DNA of 64,000 bases from Sulfurimonas indica (lineage in GTDB: Bacteria; Campylobacterota; Campylobacteria; Campylobacterales; Sulfurimonadaceae). This document shows, in pieces, positions 27,354 through 34,725 of this stretch. The translations under genes and the position numbers were made by a program. The stretch lies in the NCBI RefSeq assembly GCF_009192995.1, contig NZ_SDID01000002.1:62001-126000 (forward strand), in the 5' to 3' direction. The notes under the pieces were generated by a model, which did no database searches, was not told where the DNA came from, and saw nothing but the letters and a program-made list of their open reading frames with translations. The first letter of the stretch is position 1, and the number at the start of each line of letters is the position of its first letter.

Positions 27354-28520
27354 GTGGCAGCTAACAAAGAACCGATAAGATATGATAAAGATTACTCAAC
27401 AAAGTATGATGGAGTATATTTTCGCTATTCTAAAAAGCGTAGATACAATGGTAAGCCTGATAAATCATATAAAATTCGCTATAGAGTCAATGGTCGTTCT
27501 AAGAATGAACGCATAGGTTGGCAGTCCGATGGTATAACAGCAGAGTTCGCACGAAATATAAGAGCACAGAGAATAGTATCCATACAGCATGGAGATGATT
27601 TGCCAGACAGTAAAAAGCTTACTTTTGGTGAAGCTGCTAAAAGATATTTTGAAGATCATGCCACTAAAAAATCAATCAAAGAAGATATATATCGGTATAA
27701 TGATTTAAAACATCTTGATGCTGTTGAAATATCGAAGATTACTATTAGTGACTTAAAAAAAGTACACCAGGTAATGAGAGATAGAGGCGTAAAACATGTG
27801 ACATACATCAAGGTGGAAGAGTTTTACAATAAAGTTGTAAAGTATGCCAGCGAGATAAATCTTATAAAACAGCAGACTCCTCTTAAAATTCCATCTATTC
27901 CTCGTTCATATGATAAAGTAACAGAGATATATACGGATGAAATGCTAGAGAATTATATCGCAGTCATAAAAGCATATCCATATAGAGTTGTATCTGATAT
28001 TGTCGAGTTTATTCTCCTTACTGGTATGCGTCGTTCGGAGCCATTGAAATTAAAGTGGAGTGACTATAATGAATTGGAAAGTCATGTGATAATTCGGGAT
28101 GCAAAGAGCGGAAGAGATGAGAAAAAAGTGCTTTCTTCTGAAAGTAAAGCTATAATAGAGAGACAAAAAGGGAAAACTTCCGTTTATATATTCGAGCATG
28201 ACGGAGAAGCTGTGCGGGCGCAATACCTTAGTTATCATTCCCGTAGAATGGCAGATATGGCCGGAATCCCCCATAACTATAGACCATTGCATAGTTTACG
28301 GCATAATTATGGAACTAGAATGGCTATGCAAGGAACACCGGCAATCGTTATAAAAGAGGCATTAAATCATAAAAACCTCGAGACAACACAAAGATATCTT
28401 GATGTTGCAAGTTCGCAGTTACAAGAGCATATAGATAAAGTTGAAAATGGTATGCGAACTAATAAAATTCGTGTAGATATAAATTTAAAAAAAGTTCAAG
28501 TAAAGGGTAAAAATGATTAA
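27354..28520 (+). CDS. int: Tyrosine recombinase, element integrase
   Basis: A 388-residue phage-type integrase. The N-terminal 90 residues resemble an arm-binding region, with a core-binding domain at about 90-190. All catalytic residues are present: R226 (TGMRRSE), K251, H313 and R316 (HSLRH), H339 and Y348. Translation starts with GTG at 27354, 8 nt after TAGGA. The gene sits next to the tRNA it targets and reads away from it. It overlaps the next gene by 8 nt. It should catalyse integration and, with a helper, excision. Confidence 0.93.
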   Translation: MAANKEPIRYDKDYSTKYDGVYFRYSKKRRYNGKPDKSYKIRYRVNGRSKNERIGWQSDGITAEFARNIRAQRIVSIQHGDDLPDSKKLTFGEAAKRYFEDHATKKSIKEDIYRYNDLKHLDAVEISKITISDLKKVHQVMRDRGVKHVTYIKVEEFYNKVVKYASEINLIKQQTPLKIPSIPRSYDKVTEIYTDEMLENYIAVIKAYPYRVVSDIVEFILLTGMRRSEPLKLKWSDYNELESHVIIRDAKSGRDEKKVLSSESKAIIERQKGKTSVYIFEHDGEAVRAQYLSYHSRRMADMAGIPHNYRPLHSLRHNYGTRMAMQGTPAIVIKEALNHKNLETTQRYLDVASSQLQEHIDKVENGMRTNKIRVDINLKKVQVKGKND

Positions 28521-29235
28521 TTACATTGTAGACGAATATGGAAATAAAACCCATGCAATAGTGCCTATTGATGAATGGCTAAAGATAATGCATGAACAAA
28601 AAATAAGTGGCTTATCAGTTCATAATTATGATTTATCACAAAGTAGTTACCATATTGTACACTTACGAAAAATTTTACATTTATTAACTGCAATGGAAAA
28701 AATTCCAGTAGAAGAATGGCAAGAACAATTTAAAAAATATTTTAGTTATTATCATTATTTAAAATCAGCAGATATAGGGCTTTTATATTTATTAAGAAAT
28801 AAAGATTTTATTCATTTATTATCGAATTATTCAGATGAAAATGCCCAAGAATTATATTCTACATATTTTATTAGTTCTAAGAAAAAAAAGCCATTATCAG
28901 AAATAGAATTTAAGACTTTACATGACAAAATTTTTATACTAGATGAGGCACCTTTTTTGCTATATTTTCATGATAATTATAAATATGTTTTTGAGGTACA
29001 AAAGAAGATTAGATACAATGCTGAAGCAAAACGACTATTTGTATATGACATTATGGAAGTATTTCCAATTTATATGACTAGTTATTACAATATAACAAAA
29101 GAGGATGCTCAAAATAAATTAATGCAATATTTATATAATAATAAAAATGGAGCCAAAACACAACTCCAAAGAGCATTAAGGGAAGCAGATGATAGAATTA
29201 ATCATGATGGTTGGAAATCTTATTTTTTCATGTAG
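28513..29235 (+). CDS. AT-rich hypothetical protein coupled to the integrase
   Basis: A 240-residue protein of unknown function, overlapping the integrase gene by 8 nt. The first 25 residues (YIVDEYGNKTHAIVPIDEWLKI) resemble the short beta-strand start seen on several antitoxin-type proteins (YIVDE.G...AV.PIEEY). The rest is helical and rich in Tyr, Leu and Lys with no motif that I recognise. Codon usage is extremely AT-rich even for the element, which suggests a separate origin. It could be a cargo defence gene or an integrase modulator, but neither is shown. Confidence 0.7.
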   Translation: MINYIVDEYGNKTHAIVPIDEWLKIMHEQKISGLSVHNYDLSQSSYHIVHLRKILHLLTAMEKIPVEEWQEQFKKYFSYYHYLKSADIGLLYLLRNKDFIHLLSNYSDENAQELYSTYFISSKKKKPLSEIEFKTLHDKIFILDEAPFLLYFHDNYKYVFEVQKKIRYNAEAKRLFVYDIMEVFPIYMTSYYNITKEDAQNKLMQYLYNNKNGAKTQLQRALREADDRINHDGWKSYFFM

Positions 29236-29317
29236 ATACTTGATAACTATGAAATGCTAAAACTTTCTCAATAATATCGACAAACAATCAAAATGTTTTA
29301 AAATGTTTTAAAGAGTA

Positions 29318-29347
29318 TTGACAAATATAAAATAATCTCGCTATACT
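29318..29347 (+). promoter_or_regulatory. Sigma-70 promoter of the alpA operon, with repeats
   Basis: TTGACA (29318-29323), an 18-bp spacer, then TATACT (29342-29347). It is flanked by two AAATGTTTTA repeats (29291-29310) and, at the start site, two GTTTCAAA repeats (29354-29361 and 29364-29371), which look like operators. It is the clearest -35/-10 pair in the window. Confidence 0.65.
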
Positions 29348-29398
29348 TCTAAAGTTTCAAACTGTTTCAAAGTGATTCAGTCTTAAAAGGAGTATAGT

Positions 29399-29590
29399 AT
29401 GAATGATTTTATTACACCGGATAAAGTTTCAGAACTAACCGGCTATAGTAAAGGTGTCCTCTCTAATATGAGGATGAAAAAAGAAGGTTTTCCATTCTAT
29501 AAGTTTGGAAGAAAAGTTTTCTATAAAGAGTCTGAGATTTTAGAGGCTATAGAAAAGTCAAGAGTAGAAACGACTCCAAAGGCTTCATAA
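29399..29590 (+). CDS. AlpA/excisionase-like helix-turn-helix protein
   Basis: A 63-residue MerR-type winged helix protein. ITPDKVSELTGYSKGVLSNMR forms the helix-turn-helix, and FPFYKFGRKVFYKESEILEAI is the wing and recognition tail typical of AlpA and Xis proteins. An AAGGAGT ribosome-binding site precedes it. In P4-like elements such proteins switch on or assist excision. It overlaps the second recombinase gene by one base (TAATG), so both are co-translated. Confidence 0.85.
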   Translation: MNDFITPDKVSELTGYSKGVLSNMRMKKEGFPFYKFGRKVFYKESEILEAIEKSRVETTPKAS

Positions 29591-30450
29591 TGGAAGCCAA
29601 AAAACAAAGCATATATGATACATATGCGCAACACTTACTTATAAGAGGTCTTGTTAAATCTACTGTAGATTTATATCTCAAAGAAGCAAAGCAGTTTTTA
29701 GAGTCTATAGATAGTGTTGAATCTATCAATAGAGCTACAGTTTTAGCATATCTTTCAAAATATAATGATATGTCCGCAGGTACAAAAAATCTTCGCTATG
29801 GTTCTTTGAGGGCATTTATAAAGCATTTAGATAAAAATGTCACTCCTGGTGCCTATCAAATAAAAATCCCCTATGTAAAATCTAGCCGTAAACTTCCAAA
29901 TATATTATCAGTTGAGAGATTTATGGAGCGTTTAGAGCGTGTGCAGCACAAAGCACAAGAAAGCTCCAAATGGTTAGATAAGAGGAACTATGCTTTTGTC
30001 ATGCTCTTATATGCTACAGGAATGAGGGTGTCGGAAGCATTGAAATTTCGTATGTCAGATATAGAAAATGGATGGATTCGCATAGAAAATGCAAAAGGAT
30101 CTAAAGATAGATATGTACCTATTGCGGATGATGCGATTAGGGCACTTGAAGAGTATATTAAAGTGTCTCCTTTTTCAACGCTGAAAGCCACTTTTATCAA
30201 TTATCAAGGTAAAGCATTAAACAGAGTCACTGCTTATAAAATTGTTGAGGATGCAATGGGTATGAATCCACACAGCTTGAGACACCATTTCGCAACACAT
30301 ATGATTATAGGTGGAGCGGATATAAGTGTAGTATCTGAATTATTGGGACACTCAAATCTGGTTACAACACAGATATATACACATATCCAAAGACCACAGC
30401 TAGCAGATACGGTAAATAAATATCATCCGATGAAACAGGAGGTAATTTAG
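29590..30450 (+). CDS. Second tyrosine recombinase, XerC-like
   Basis: A compact 286-residue recombinase without an arm-binding domain. The SAM-like core-binding domain is at about 8-85. The catalytic residues are complete: R146 (ATGMRVSE), K169 (NAKGSK), H228 and R231 (HSLRH), H254 and Y263. It differs clearly from the integrase at the left end. It could resolve multimers of the excised, replicating form or be a second insertion/excision enzyme. It is translated from an ATG overlapping the alpA stop. The next gene starts 1 nt after its stop. Confidence 0.9.
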   Translation: MEAKKQSIYDTYAQHLLIRGLVKSTVDLYLKEAKQFLESIDSVESINRATVLAYLSKYNDMSAGTKNLRYGSLRAFIKHLDKNVTPGAYQIKIPYVKSSRKLPNILSVERFMERLERVQHKAQESSKWLDKRNYAFVMLLYATGMRVSEALKFRMSDIENGWIRIENAKGSKDRYVPIADDAIRALEEYIKVSPFSTLKATFINYQGKALNRVTAYKIVEDAMGMNPHSLRHHFATHMIIGGADISVVSELLGHSNLVTTQIYTHIQRPQLADTVNKYHPMKQEVI

Positions 30451-30451
30451 T

Positions 30452-30976
30452 ATGCAAAATTATAAAGATCCTTATTTAAAAGAAGAAACATATGAAGATG
30501 TGTATCGGTTTGTAAAAAAACAGTTAGAGCTTGGCAGTACAGTTGGCAGTATTGCAAATGCGATGCTAGGGAACCGCAAAGGGGAGTTGATTATCACGAA
30601 GTGGTATGGAACTTCGCTAATGGGTTTAAATCGTGAAGAGCAGATATGTATTTTTACAAGATTTATAAATGAAGAATTAGGAGAATATATTCCAAAAATT
30701 TGTTTAAGTAAAGATGTTCAAGAAAGGGTAATGCAAATATTAAATGATATAGATTTAGATGCGTATGGGGATTATTTAACAGAACTTATGAGTAAGGTTG
30801 GATACCGGGAAGTAAATAATCATATTACGGAGATTATTGCATCTTTTCATCCATATATGATGGAAAACAGAAAAGAAGAATTTGAGGCAATGAGCGGAAA
30901 AGAGTTACAAGTGGCTTTGGTTAATTACATTAAAGAAAATTTGCAAATTTGCAGTAAAGAAGACGAAACAATTTAA
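30452..30976 (+). CDS. Hypothetical protein of the element
   Basis: A 174-residue, mainly helical and acidic protein. AGGAGGT lies 8 nt before its ATG, an exceptionally strong ribosome-binding site for this window. The N-terminus (about 10-60, with GSIANAMLGNRKGELIITKWYG) is the most structured part. No family or catalytic motif is recognised. Being between the recombinase and the replication gene in one operon, it may be a regulator or accessory replication factor, but that is only contextual. Confidence 0.7.
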   Translation: MQNYKDPYLKEETYEDVYRFVKKQLELGSTVGSIANAMLGNRKGELIITKWYGTSLMGLNREEQICIFTRFINEELGEYIPKICLSKDVQERVMQILNDIDLDAYGDYLTELMSKVGYREVNNHITEIIASFHPYMMENRKEEFEAMSGKELQVALVNYIKENLQICSKEDETI

Positions 30977-30988
30977 AAAGGGAGAAAG

Positions 30989-31016
30989 CAGGGGGGATAG
31001 AGAATAGTACCCCCTG
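30989..31016 (+). promoter_or_regulatory. GC-rich hairpin in the leader of the replication gene
   Basis: CAGGGGG (30989-30995) pairs with CCCCCTG (31010-31016) around a 14-nt loop, 11 nt before the ATG at 31028. There is no T-tract. The only purine-rich RBS-like sequence (GGAG, 30981-30984) lies upstream of the hairpin, so the hairpin may control translation. Confidence 0.5.
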
Positions 31017-31027
31017 TAAATAAAACC

Positions 31028-32773
31028 ATGAATGAGAATTATAACATAAATGCAGAACAAGCAGTTTTAAGCTCGCTGTTGTATGCACCTGAAAGATTTA
31101 CAGAGTATAGTAAAGAGCTGAATAAAGATATATTTTTTCCTATAGGGCATAAAAATATCTATGAGGCAATGTTGGCACTAAATGAGCGGAACTTGCCTAT
31201 AGAAGAGGAGTTCATTAAAAAAGAGTTGTCCAAGAATGGCAATTTTGATGAAAATGTACTTATCCAAATTATGGTGAAAACGCCAAGTAACTATATAGTG
31301 AACTATATAAAAGAACTTCAAGAGTTACATATAAAACGAGAGATATATGAAGCTACTATAAAGTTTCAACATGGGGAGATAGACCATATAAAGCTTTCCT
31401 CGTTGATTACAAAAGCAAACAGCTTATATAAAAAAGAGGAAGAATCAAAGCTGCCAAAAAGGGAGTATGAGCATTTAACTCCTTTCATGAAGAGCTTATT
31501 TTATGATTTGAAATCAATAAATGAATATCCAGATGGAATGGTGTTTTCTGTCATGCTAGCATCAATGGCCGGACTCATAGGAGCAAGAGCAAAGATTACT
31601 AATACAAAGAACATTACCGTATTTCCGGTTATATGGTCTATGATAGTTGCCCCGTCATCTTTAGCCGCTAAATCAACACTCTATAAGTTCGCAAAAGAGT
31701 GTGTTTTTGGAGATATTCAAAATAGATACTATGATGAGTATGAAGAAGAAAAGATAAATTATAAAACTTTGTATAAAGGGTATATGGCATTGCCAAAAGA
31801 AGAAAAGCTACAAACAGATGAGCCAGAAGAACCGGTGTTAAAGCAACTTATCTTTCACGCTGGCGGAACACCCGAAGCAAAGATTAAAAGTTTACATCAC
31901 AATCCAAAGGGCGGTGTTGTATTTTATGATGAAATGAAGTCGGAGCTTGAAAAAGGAAATAGTAACGAAGAGTATAAAGCATTGAAAACATCACTATTTG
32001 ATGGGAGTGTCTTTCATAAGGAACTCGTTAAGGGTGGGACAATGATATTGCGAACTCCAATTTTAAGTGAAGTCGGTTTGATTACGGAAAAATGGCTTTT
32101 GGATGCTACACATAAAAATGACATAGCAAGCGGATATATGGCACGGTATCTATTTAGTGTGCATCCAAAATTAGATTTTAAACCATTACAGATTAAAGAT
32201 ATTCATATAGACAAAAAGAAATATGCGGAAGTTGGTGAGTTTATTTTAGATATGTTTGAAAAATATGATGAGCCGGTAGAATTTAGATTGTCAAAAAATG
32301 TTGTGCACAAATACATAGAGTGGTTTAATGCATATTCAAGTGATGCATTTTATACGGAGACAGAAGAGGAGATAGCATCATCTGTGAGACTTGGAACATA
32401 TGTGCTTAAGTTTATGCTCATTAGCTATATTTTTAATAATGCATATAAAAAGATAGATATTTTGGCAAGTGATAATATGCTTGAAATACCAGAAGAGTAT
32501 TTTTATGAAGCGCTTGAAATCATGCAGATTTTTAGAGAGGGAAGTGATAAGTTACTAAGTCTCTTTGATAAAGCAGATAAATTGAACTATAAAATAGATG
32601 ATTATGTGCAAAAACTTTATAAGAAAATAGACAAATCACCAAATGGAAAAATAAAGAGATCTGCGGCAGTCAATACAAGAGGATTAAATAGGGAAAAAAT
32701 AGACCATCTCATAGCAACAGGGATGTTAATATCGACAAAAATCGATAGAACGGAATATTTGAGTAAACCATAG
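31028..32773 (+). CDS. DnaB-N/DUF3987-like replication protein
   Basis: A 581-residue protein. Residues 1-105 match the DnaB helicase N-terminal domain (INAEQAVLSSLL, then DIFFPIGHKNIYEAM). The larger part (about 140-480) resembles DUF3987 primase-helicase proteins of mobile elements, with a degenerate P-loop APSSLAAKST and an acidic Walker-B-like FYDEMKSEL. The C-terminal 80 residues look like a winged helix. It probably initiates or drives replication of the excised element, and the iteron-like field lies about 1 kb downstream. No Shine-Dalgarno precedes the ATG. Confidence 0.75.
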   Translation: MNENYNINAEQAVLSSLLYAPERFTEYSKELNKDIFFPIGHKNIYEAMLALNERNLPIEEEFIKKELSKNGNFDENVLIQIMVKTPSNYIVNYIKELQELHIKREIYEATIKFQHGEIDHIKLSSLITKANSLYKKEEESKLPKREYEHLTPFMKSLFYDLKSINEYPDGMVFSVMLASMAGLIGARAKITNTKNITVFPVIWSMIVAPSSLAAKSTLYKFAKECVFGDIQNRYYDEYEEEKINYKTLYKGYMALPKEEKLQTDEPEEPVLKQLIFHAGGTPEAKIKSLHHNPKGGVVFYDEMKSELEKGNSNEEYKALKTSLFDGSVFHKELVKGGTMILRTPILSEVGLITEKWLLDATHKNDIASGYMARYLFSVHPKLDFKPLQIKDIHIDKKKYAEVGEFILDMFEKYDEPVEFRLSKNVVHKYIEWFNAYSSDAFYTETEEEIASSVRLGTYVLKFMLISYIFNNAYKKIDILASDNMLEIPEEYFYEALEIMQIFREGSDKLLSLFDKADKLNYKIDDYVQKLYKKIDKSPNGKIKRSAAVNTRGLNREKIDHLIATGMLISTKIDRTEYLSKP

Positions 32774-32776
32774 ATG

Positions 32777-32836
32777 CGCTAGAAGCGTTTTTATGGGTAT
32801 AAGTACACGCAAGAAAAGAGAAAAGCGTTTCTAGCG
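32777..32836. repeat. Imperfect inverted repeat after the replication gene
   Basis: CGCTAGAAGCGTTTTT (32777-32792) and AAAAGCGTTTCTAGCG (32821-32836) pair at 14 of 16 positions around a 28-nt loop. The loop contains TATAAGT, the core of the iteron-like repeats found 1 kb downstream. It could be part of the replication origin or an RNA hairpin. Confidence 0.5.
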
Positions 32837-32850
32837 TAAATATAGAAAAT

Positions 32851-32875
32851 AAAAAATAAGTAAACTTACTTTTTT
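32851..32875 (+). terminator. Terminator of the replication operon
   Basis: An A-tract, the hairpin AAGTAA-AC-TTACTT, then TTTTTT. This is a compact intrinsic-terminator layout about 80 nt after the stop of the replication gene. It would also work on the minus strand. Confidence 0.5.
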
Positions 32876-33130
32876 CATACTTCCAATATGAAGAGAAGGC
32901 GACAGATTAAAGGACAAGGAATATTTACAATAATTATGGCTTGGATAAATAGTAGAAGTGAATGTGAATATGATTTAATATTTTTAGGAACTTTTATTTT
33001 GGATATGACATGTATTGAATTTATGATGGGAGGTGCACAGTAGAAAACTATAAACGGATTTAAAAATTTAGTCGTCGAGTTCCAGCTCGACAACCAATTT
33101 ACATTTAAACATAGATACAGGGAGGTAAGC
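32876..33130. other. Non-coding stretch before the toxin pseudogene
   Basis: No convincing gene. A 51-codon plus-strand frame (32888-33043) has no ribosome-binding site and no recognisable protein pattern. A 6-bp inverted repeat, GTCGAG/CTCGAC (33074-33091), lies upstream of the broken toxin and may be its operator. No antitoxin gene is apparent here. Confidence 0.5.
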
Positions 33131-33406
33131 ATGTTTAAATATTTTAAGACACGGAAGTATAGCAAAAGTTATAATAAAGTAAGATTAGCAAGTAAACAGT
33201 TACAAAGGTTGCAAACTTACATCAAGTTACTTTTACAAGGGGAACAGCTGCCAAAAGAGGCTAGAGACCATAAGCTCTTAAAAGAACATATTGGATGCAG
33301 GTAGTTTCATATTGCCGGTGACCTAATTGTTGTATATAAAAGAGTTCAAGGTGTACTAGTCTTTGTTGATATTGGAAAGCATACCAAAATTTTTAATAGC
33401 ATGTAG
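33131..33406 (+). pseudogene. YafQ/RelE-family toxin interrupted by an amber codon
   Basis: A 91-codon frame with GGGAGG ahead of its ATG and one in-frame TAG at 33302-33304. The read-through product matches the YafQ/RelE mRNA-interferase pattern: LPKEARDHKL, then HIGCR*FHIAGDLIVVYK, then DIGKHTKIF. The family has Glu in GCREFHI exactly where the stop occurs, so one GAG-to-TAG change explains it. The truncated 57-residue product would lack the catalytic C-terminus. No antitoxin partner remains nearby. Confidence 0.85.
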
Positions 33407-33408
33407 AT

Positions 33409-33440
33409 TATATACCTGGTGTAATCATACCAGGTATATA
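33409..33440 (+). terminator. Hairpin after the toxin pseudogene
   Basis: TATATACCTGG (33409-33419) and CCAGGTATATA (33430-33440) form a perfect 11-bp stem with a 10-nt loop, followed by TTTTAG. It starts 3 nt after the toxin stop, consistent with a terminator. Confidence 0.65.
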
Positions 33441-33451
33441 TTTTAGTACCT

Positions 33452-33490
33452 TGCCGACATGGAGGTTGGCAGTACAGGACAAGGATGTCC
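33452..33490 (+). ncRNA. Tandem hairpins with CsrA/RsmA-type GGA loops
   Basis: Hairpin A (33452-33471) has a 7-bp stem and the loop ATGGAG in the context ACATGGAGGT. Hairpin B (33477-33490) is GGACA-AGGA-TGTCC, containing ACAAGGATGT. Both fit the CsrA-binding consensus ACANGGANGU presented in a loop. They lie between convergent genes. I see no dedicated promoter or strong terminator, so whether this is a separate RNA or part of a 3' UTR is open. Confidence 0.4.
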
Positions 33491-33495
33491 GAAAG

Positions 33496-33669
33496 TTAAA
33501 AGAGATTTTTTATGTATGCAAATACATCTGCCCAGTAGTAAACTTTATATTCTCCTGCAATCATTATCCCGCCATTGTATAGCTCATAACTGATAGCAAT
33601 CAGTAAACCTAAAATCAAGCCTGCAAAAGCTGAAAATAATCCTCTCGTGATACTTAATGATTTAGTCAT
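33496..33669 (-). CDS. Small single-span membrane protein
   Basis: A 57-residue protein with one long hydrophobic segment (residues about 9-29, GLFSAFAGLILGLLIAISYEL) and an aromatic-rich C-terminal tail (YKVYYWADVFAYI). The ATG at 33669 has GAGGA 6 nt upstream, so it is preferred over the ATG five codons earlier. The hydrophobic, GxxxG-like helix recalls small membrane proteins of mobile elements, but no family is recognised. Confidence 0.55.
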   Translation of the reverse strand: MTKSLSITRGLFSAFAGLILGLLIAISYELYNGGIMIAGEYKVYYWADVFAYIKNLF

Positions 33670-33750
33670 AATAATTCCTCGCATTTTAAAAATTATAACA
33701 AGTTTTTAGTGAATCTGCTAAAGGGATATAAAAAGAAGACATGTAAAAGG

Positions 33751-34007
33751 GTGTATAAGTGTATAAGTTGTATAAATATATTTATATATATCCCTATATA
33801 TAGGACTTTAAAGCATCTTCTTACTCCATTTAGAGTTATACAAGACTTATACAACTTATACATTTTGTATAACTCTCATCTTCCTACACTTCCAGACTTA
33901 TACACTTTTGTATAACTCTTATACGCTAGTGTATAAGTCTAAATAGCCTTGAAACATCGTAATTTAGGGATTTTTTATCTAAAAAAACGAAAGTTATACA
34001 CTTATAC
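33751..34007. repeat. Iteron-like repeat field, candidate element origin
   Basis: About a dozen copies of the core GTATAA/TTATAC, mostly extended to GTATAAGT or ACTTATAC, in both orientations. Clusters lie at 33751-33776, 33834-33875, 33895-33940 and 33992-34007. CTTATAC-GCTAGT-GTATAAG (33919-33937) is a nearly perfect palindrome. The region is very AT-rich and gene-free. With a replication gene upstream, an origin or regulator-binding array is the best guess. Confidence 0.55.
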
Positions 34008-34247
34008 GCTCTTCCAGAGAGGGAAAAATAAAAAGACAAGGTTTTTAATGCAAAAGAGGCTTATGGTAGTTAAATTATTTTCCTTTGTTCCAGTGTAAAA
34101 ATATATTGAATATGCAATTTGTAAAAAATCGCCCTAAATACCTATCCTAAGTGATTGGGGAGTAATATTTCTGTGTAGCGGGTTGGACATAGGAACGGAT
34201 AACGGATGTAATATTGGAGTTGTTTCGGAAAAATTCGGTAAATAAAT
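34008..34247. other. Gene-free stretch after the repeat field
   Basis: No coding frame, tRNA or clear hairpin is supported here. Short AT-rich runs and GGAACGGATAACGGATG near 34193 are present, but I cannot assign a function. Confidence 0.4.
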
Positions 34248-34643
34248 TTAATGTTGTTTGCACATTTGAAAAGTATTGTTTTTGTTCCTTTTATCTACGG
34301 CAAGGTAGCAGTTCTTATTTAATTGATGTAGTTTAAAAGTTTTATTACTGGATGAATGATTTAGGAAAAAATTTGGCAGCATTCCTATTTGTTTATTATC
34401 TAAAAATATGTTTAGATCATGCTTTTTAAGTGTATATTTTTTCTTTGTTCCAGTAACATTTATTCCATGCTTATTTATTATATTGATAGTTTTATCTGTA
34501 TTGAATCTGATAGTTGTTCCATATGCAACGAGTGCGCAACATTTAAAAGGACGGTTTTTTACATTACTTGAGAGTTTCCATGTGCCTGTGATTTCAATAG
34601 CATATGTTGAAGTGATGAGAATAAAAATAAGAAAAGATTTCAT
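34248..34643 (-). CDS. Small secreted protein, lipocalin-like start
   Basis: A 131-residue protein with a clear signal peptide (MKSFLIFILITSTYA, cleavage before IEITG). The mature N-terminus ITGTWKLSS resembles the GxW start of lipocalin-type barrels, and the rest alternates short strands with Lys/Asn-rich turns. There are four Cys, two adjacent. AAGGA lies 6 nt before the ATG. It is cargo of the integrated element, and its function is unknown. Confidence 0.6.
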   Translation of the reverse strand: MKSFLIFILITSTYAIEITGTWKLSSNVKNRPFKCCALVAYGTTIRFNTDKTINIINKHGINVTGTKKKYTLKKHDLNIFLDNKQIGMLPNFFLNHSSSNKTFKLHQLNKNCYLAVDKRNKNNTFQMCKQH

Positions 34644-34713
34644 AAAGATCCTTTTTGTGCGACAGGTATTTTAGCATACAATAGAAGAAATTTTTCTTGA
34701 GTGTGCAGTATGA

Positions 34714-34719
34714 TATAAT
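34714..34719 (+). promoter_or_regulatory. -10 box of mntA, probably leaderless
   Basis: TATAAT ends exactly 6 nt before the mntA ATG at 34726, with no Shine-Dalgarno. This predicts a leaderless antitoxin-toxin mRNA. Confidence 0.6.
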
Positions 34720-34725
34720 ACCCAT

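Noticed and set aside
32888-33043. A 51-codon frame upstream of the toxin pseudogene, considered as its antitoxin
   Set aside because: No ribosome-binding site and no RHH, AbrB or Phd-like pattern. It is also followed by a long gap before the toxin, unlike real pairs.
33452-33500. Hammerhead-type ribozyme, suggested by CCGAAAG after two stems
   Set aside because: The CTGATGA core is absent and the stem order does not fit. CsrA-site-like hairpins explain the sequence better.
33709-33915. A 68-codon plus-strand frame rich in Tyr, Leu and Ile
   Set aside because: It runs through the GTATAA/TTATAC repeat field, has no ribosome-binding site, and its composition only reflects the repeats.
34408-34674. 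An 88-codon hydrophobic plus-strand frame
   Set aside because: It is the complement of the secreted-protein gene on the minus strand, which has a signal peptide and a good ribosome-binding site.
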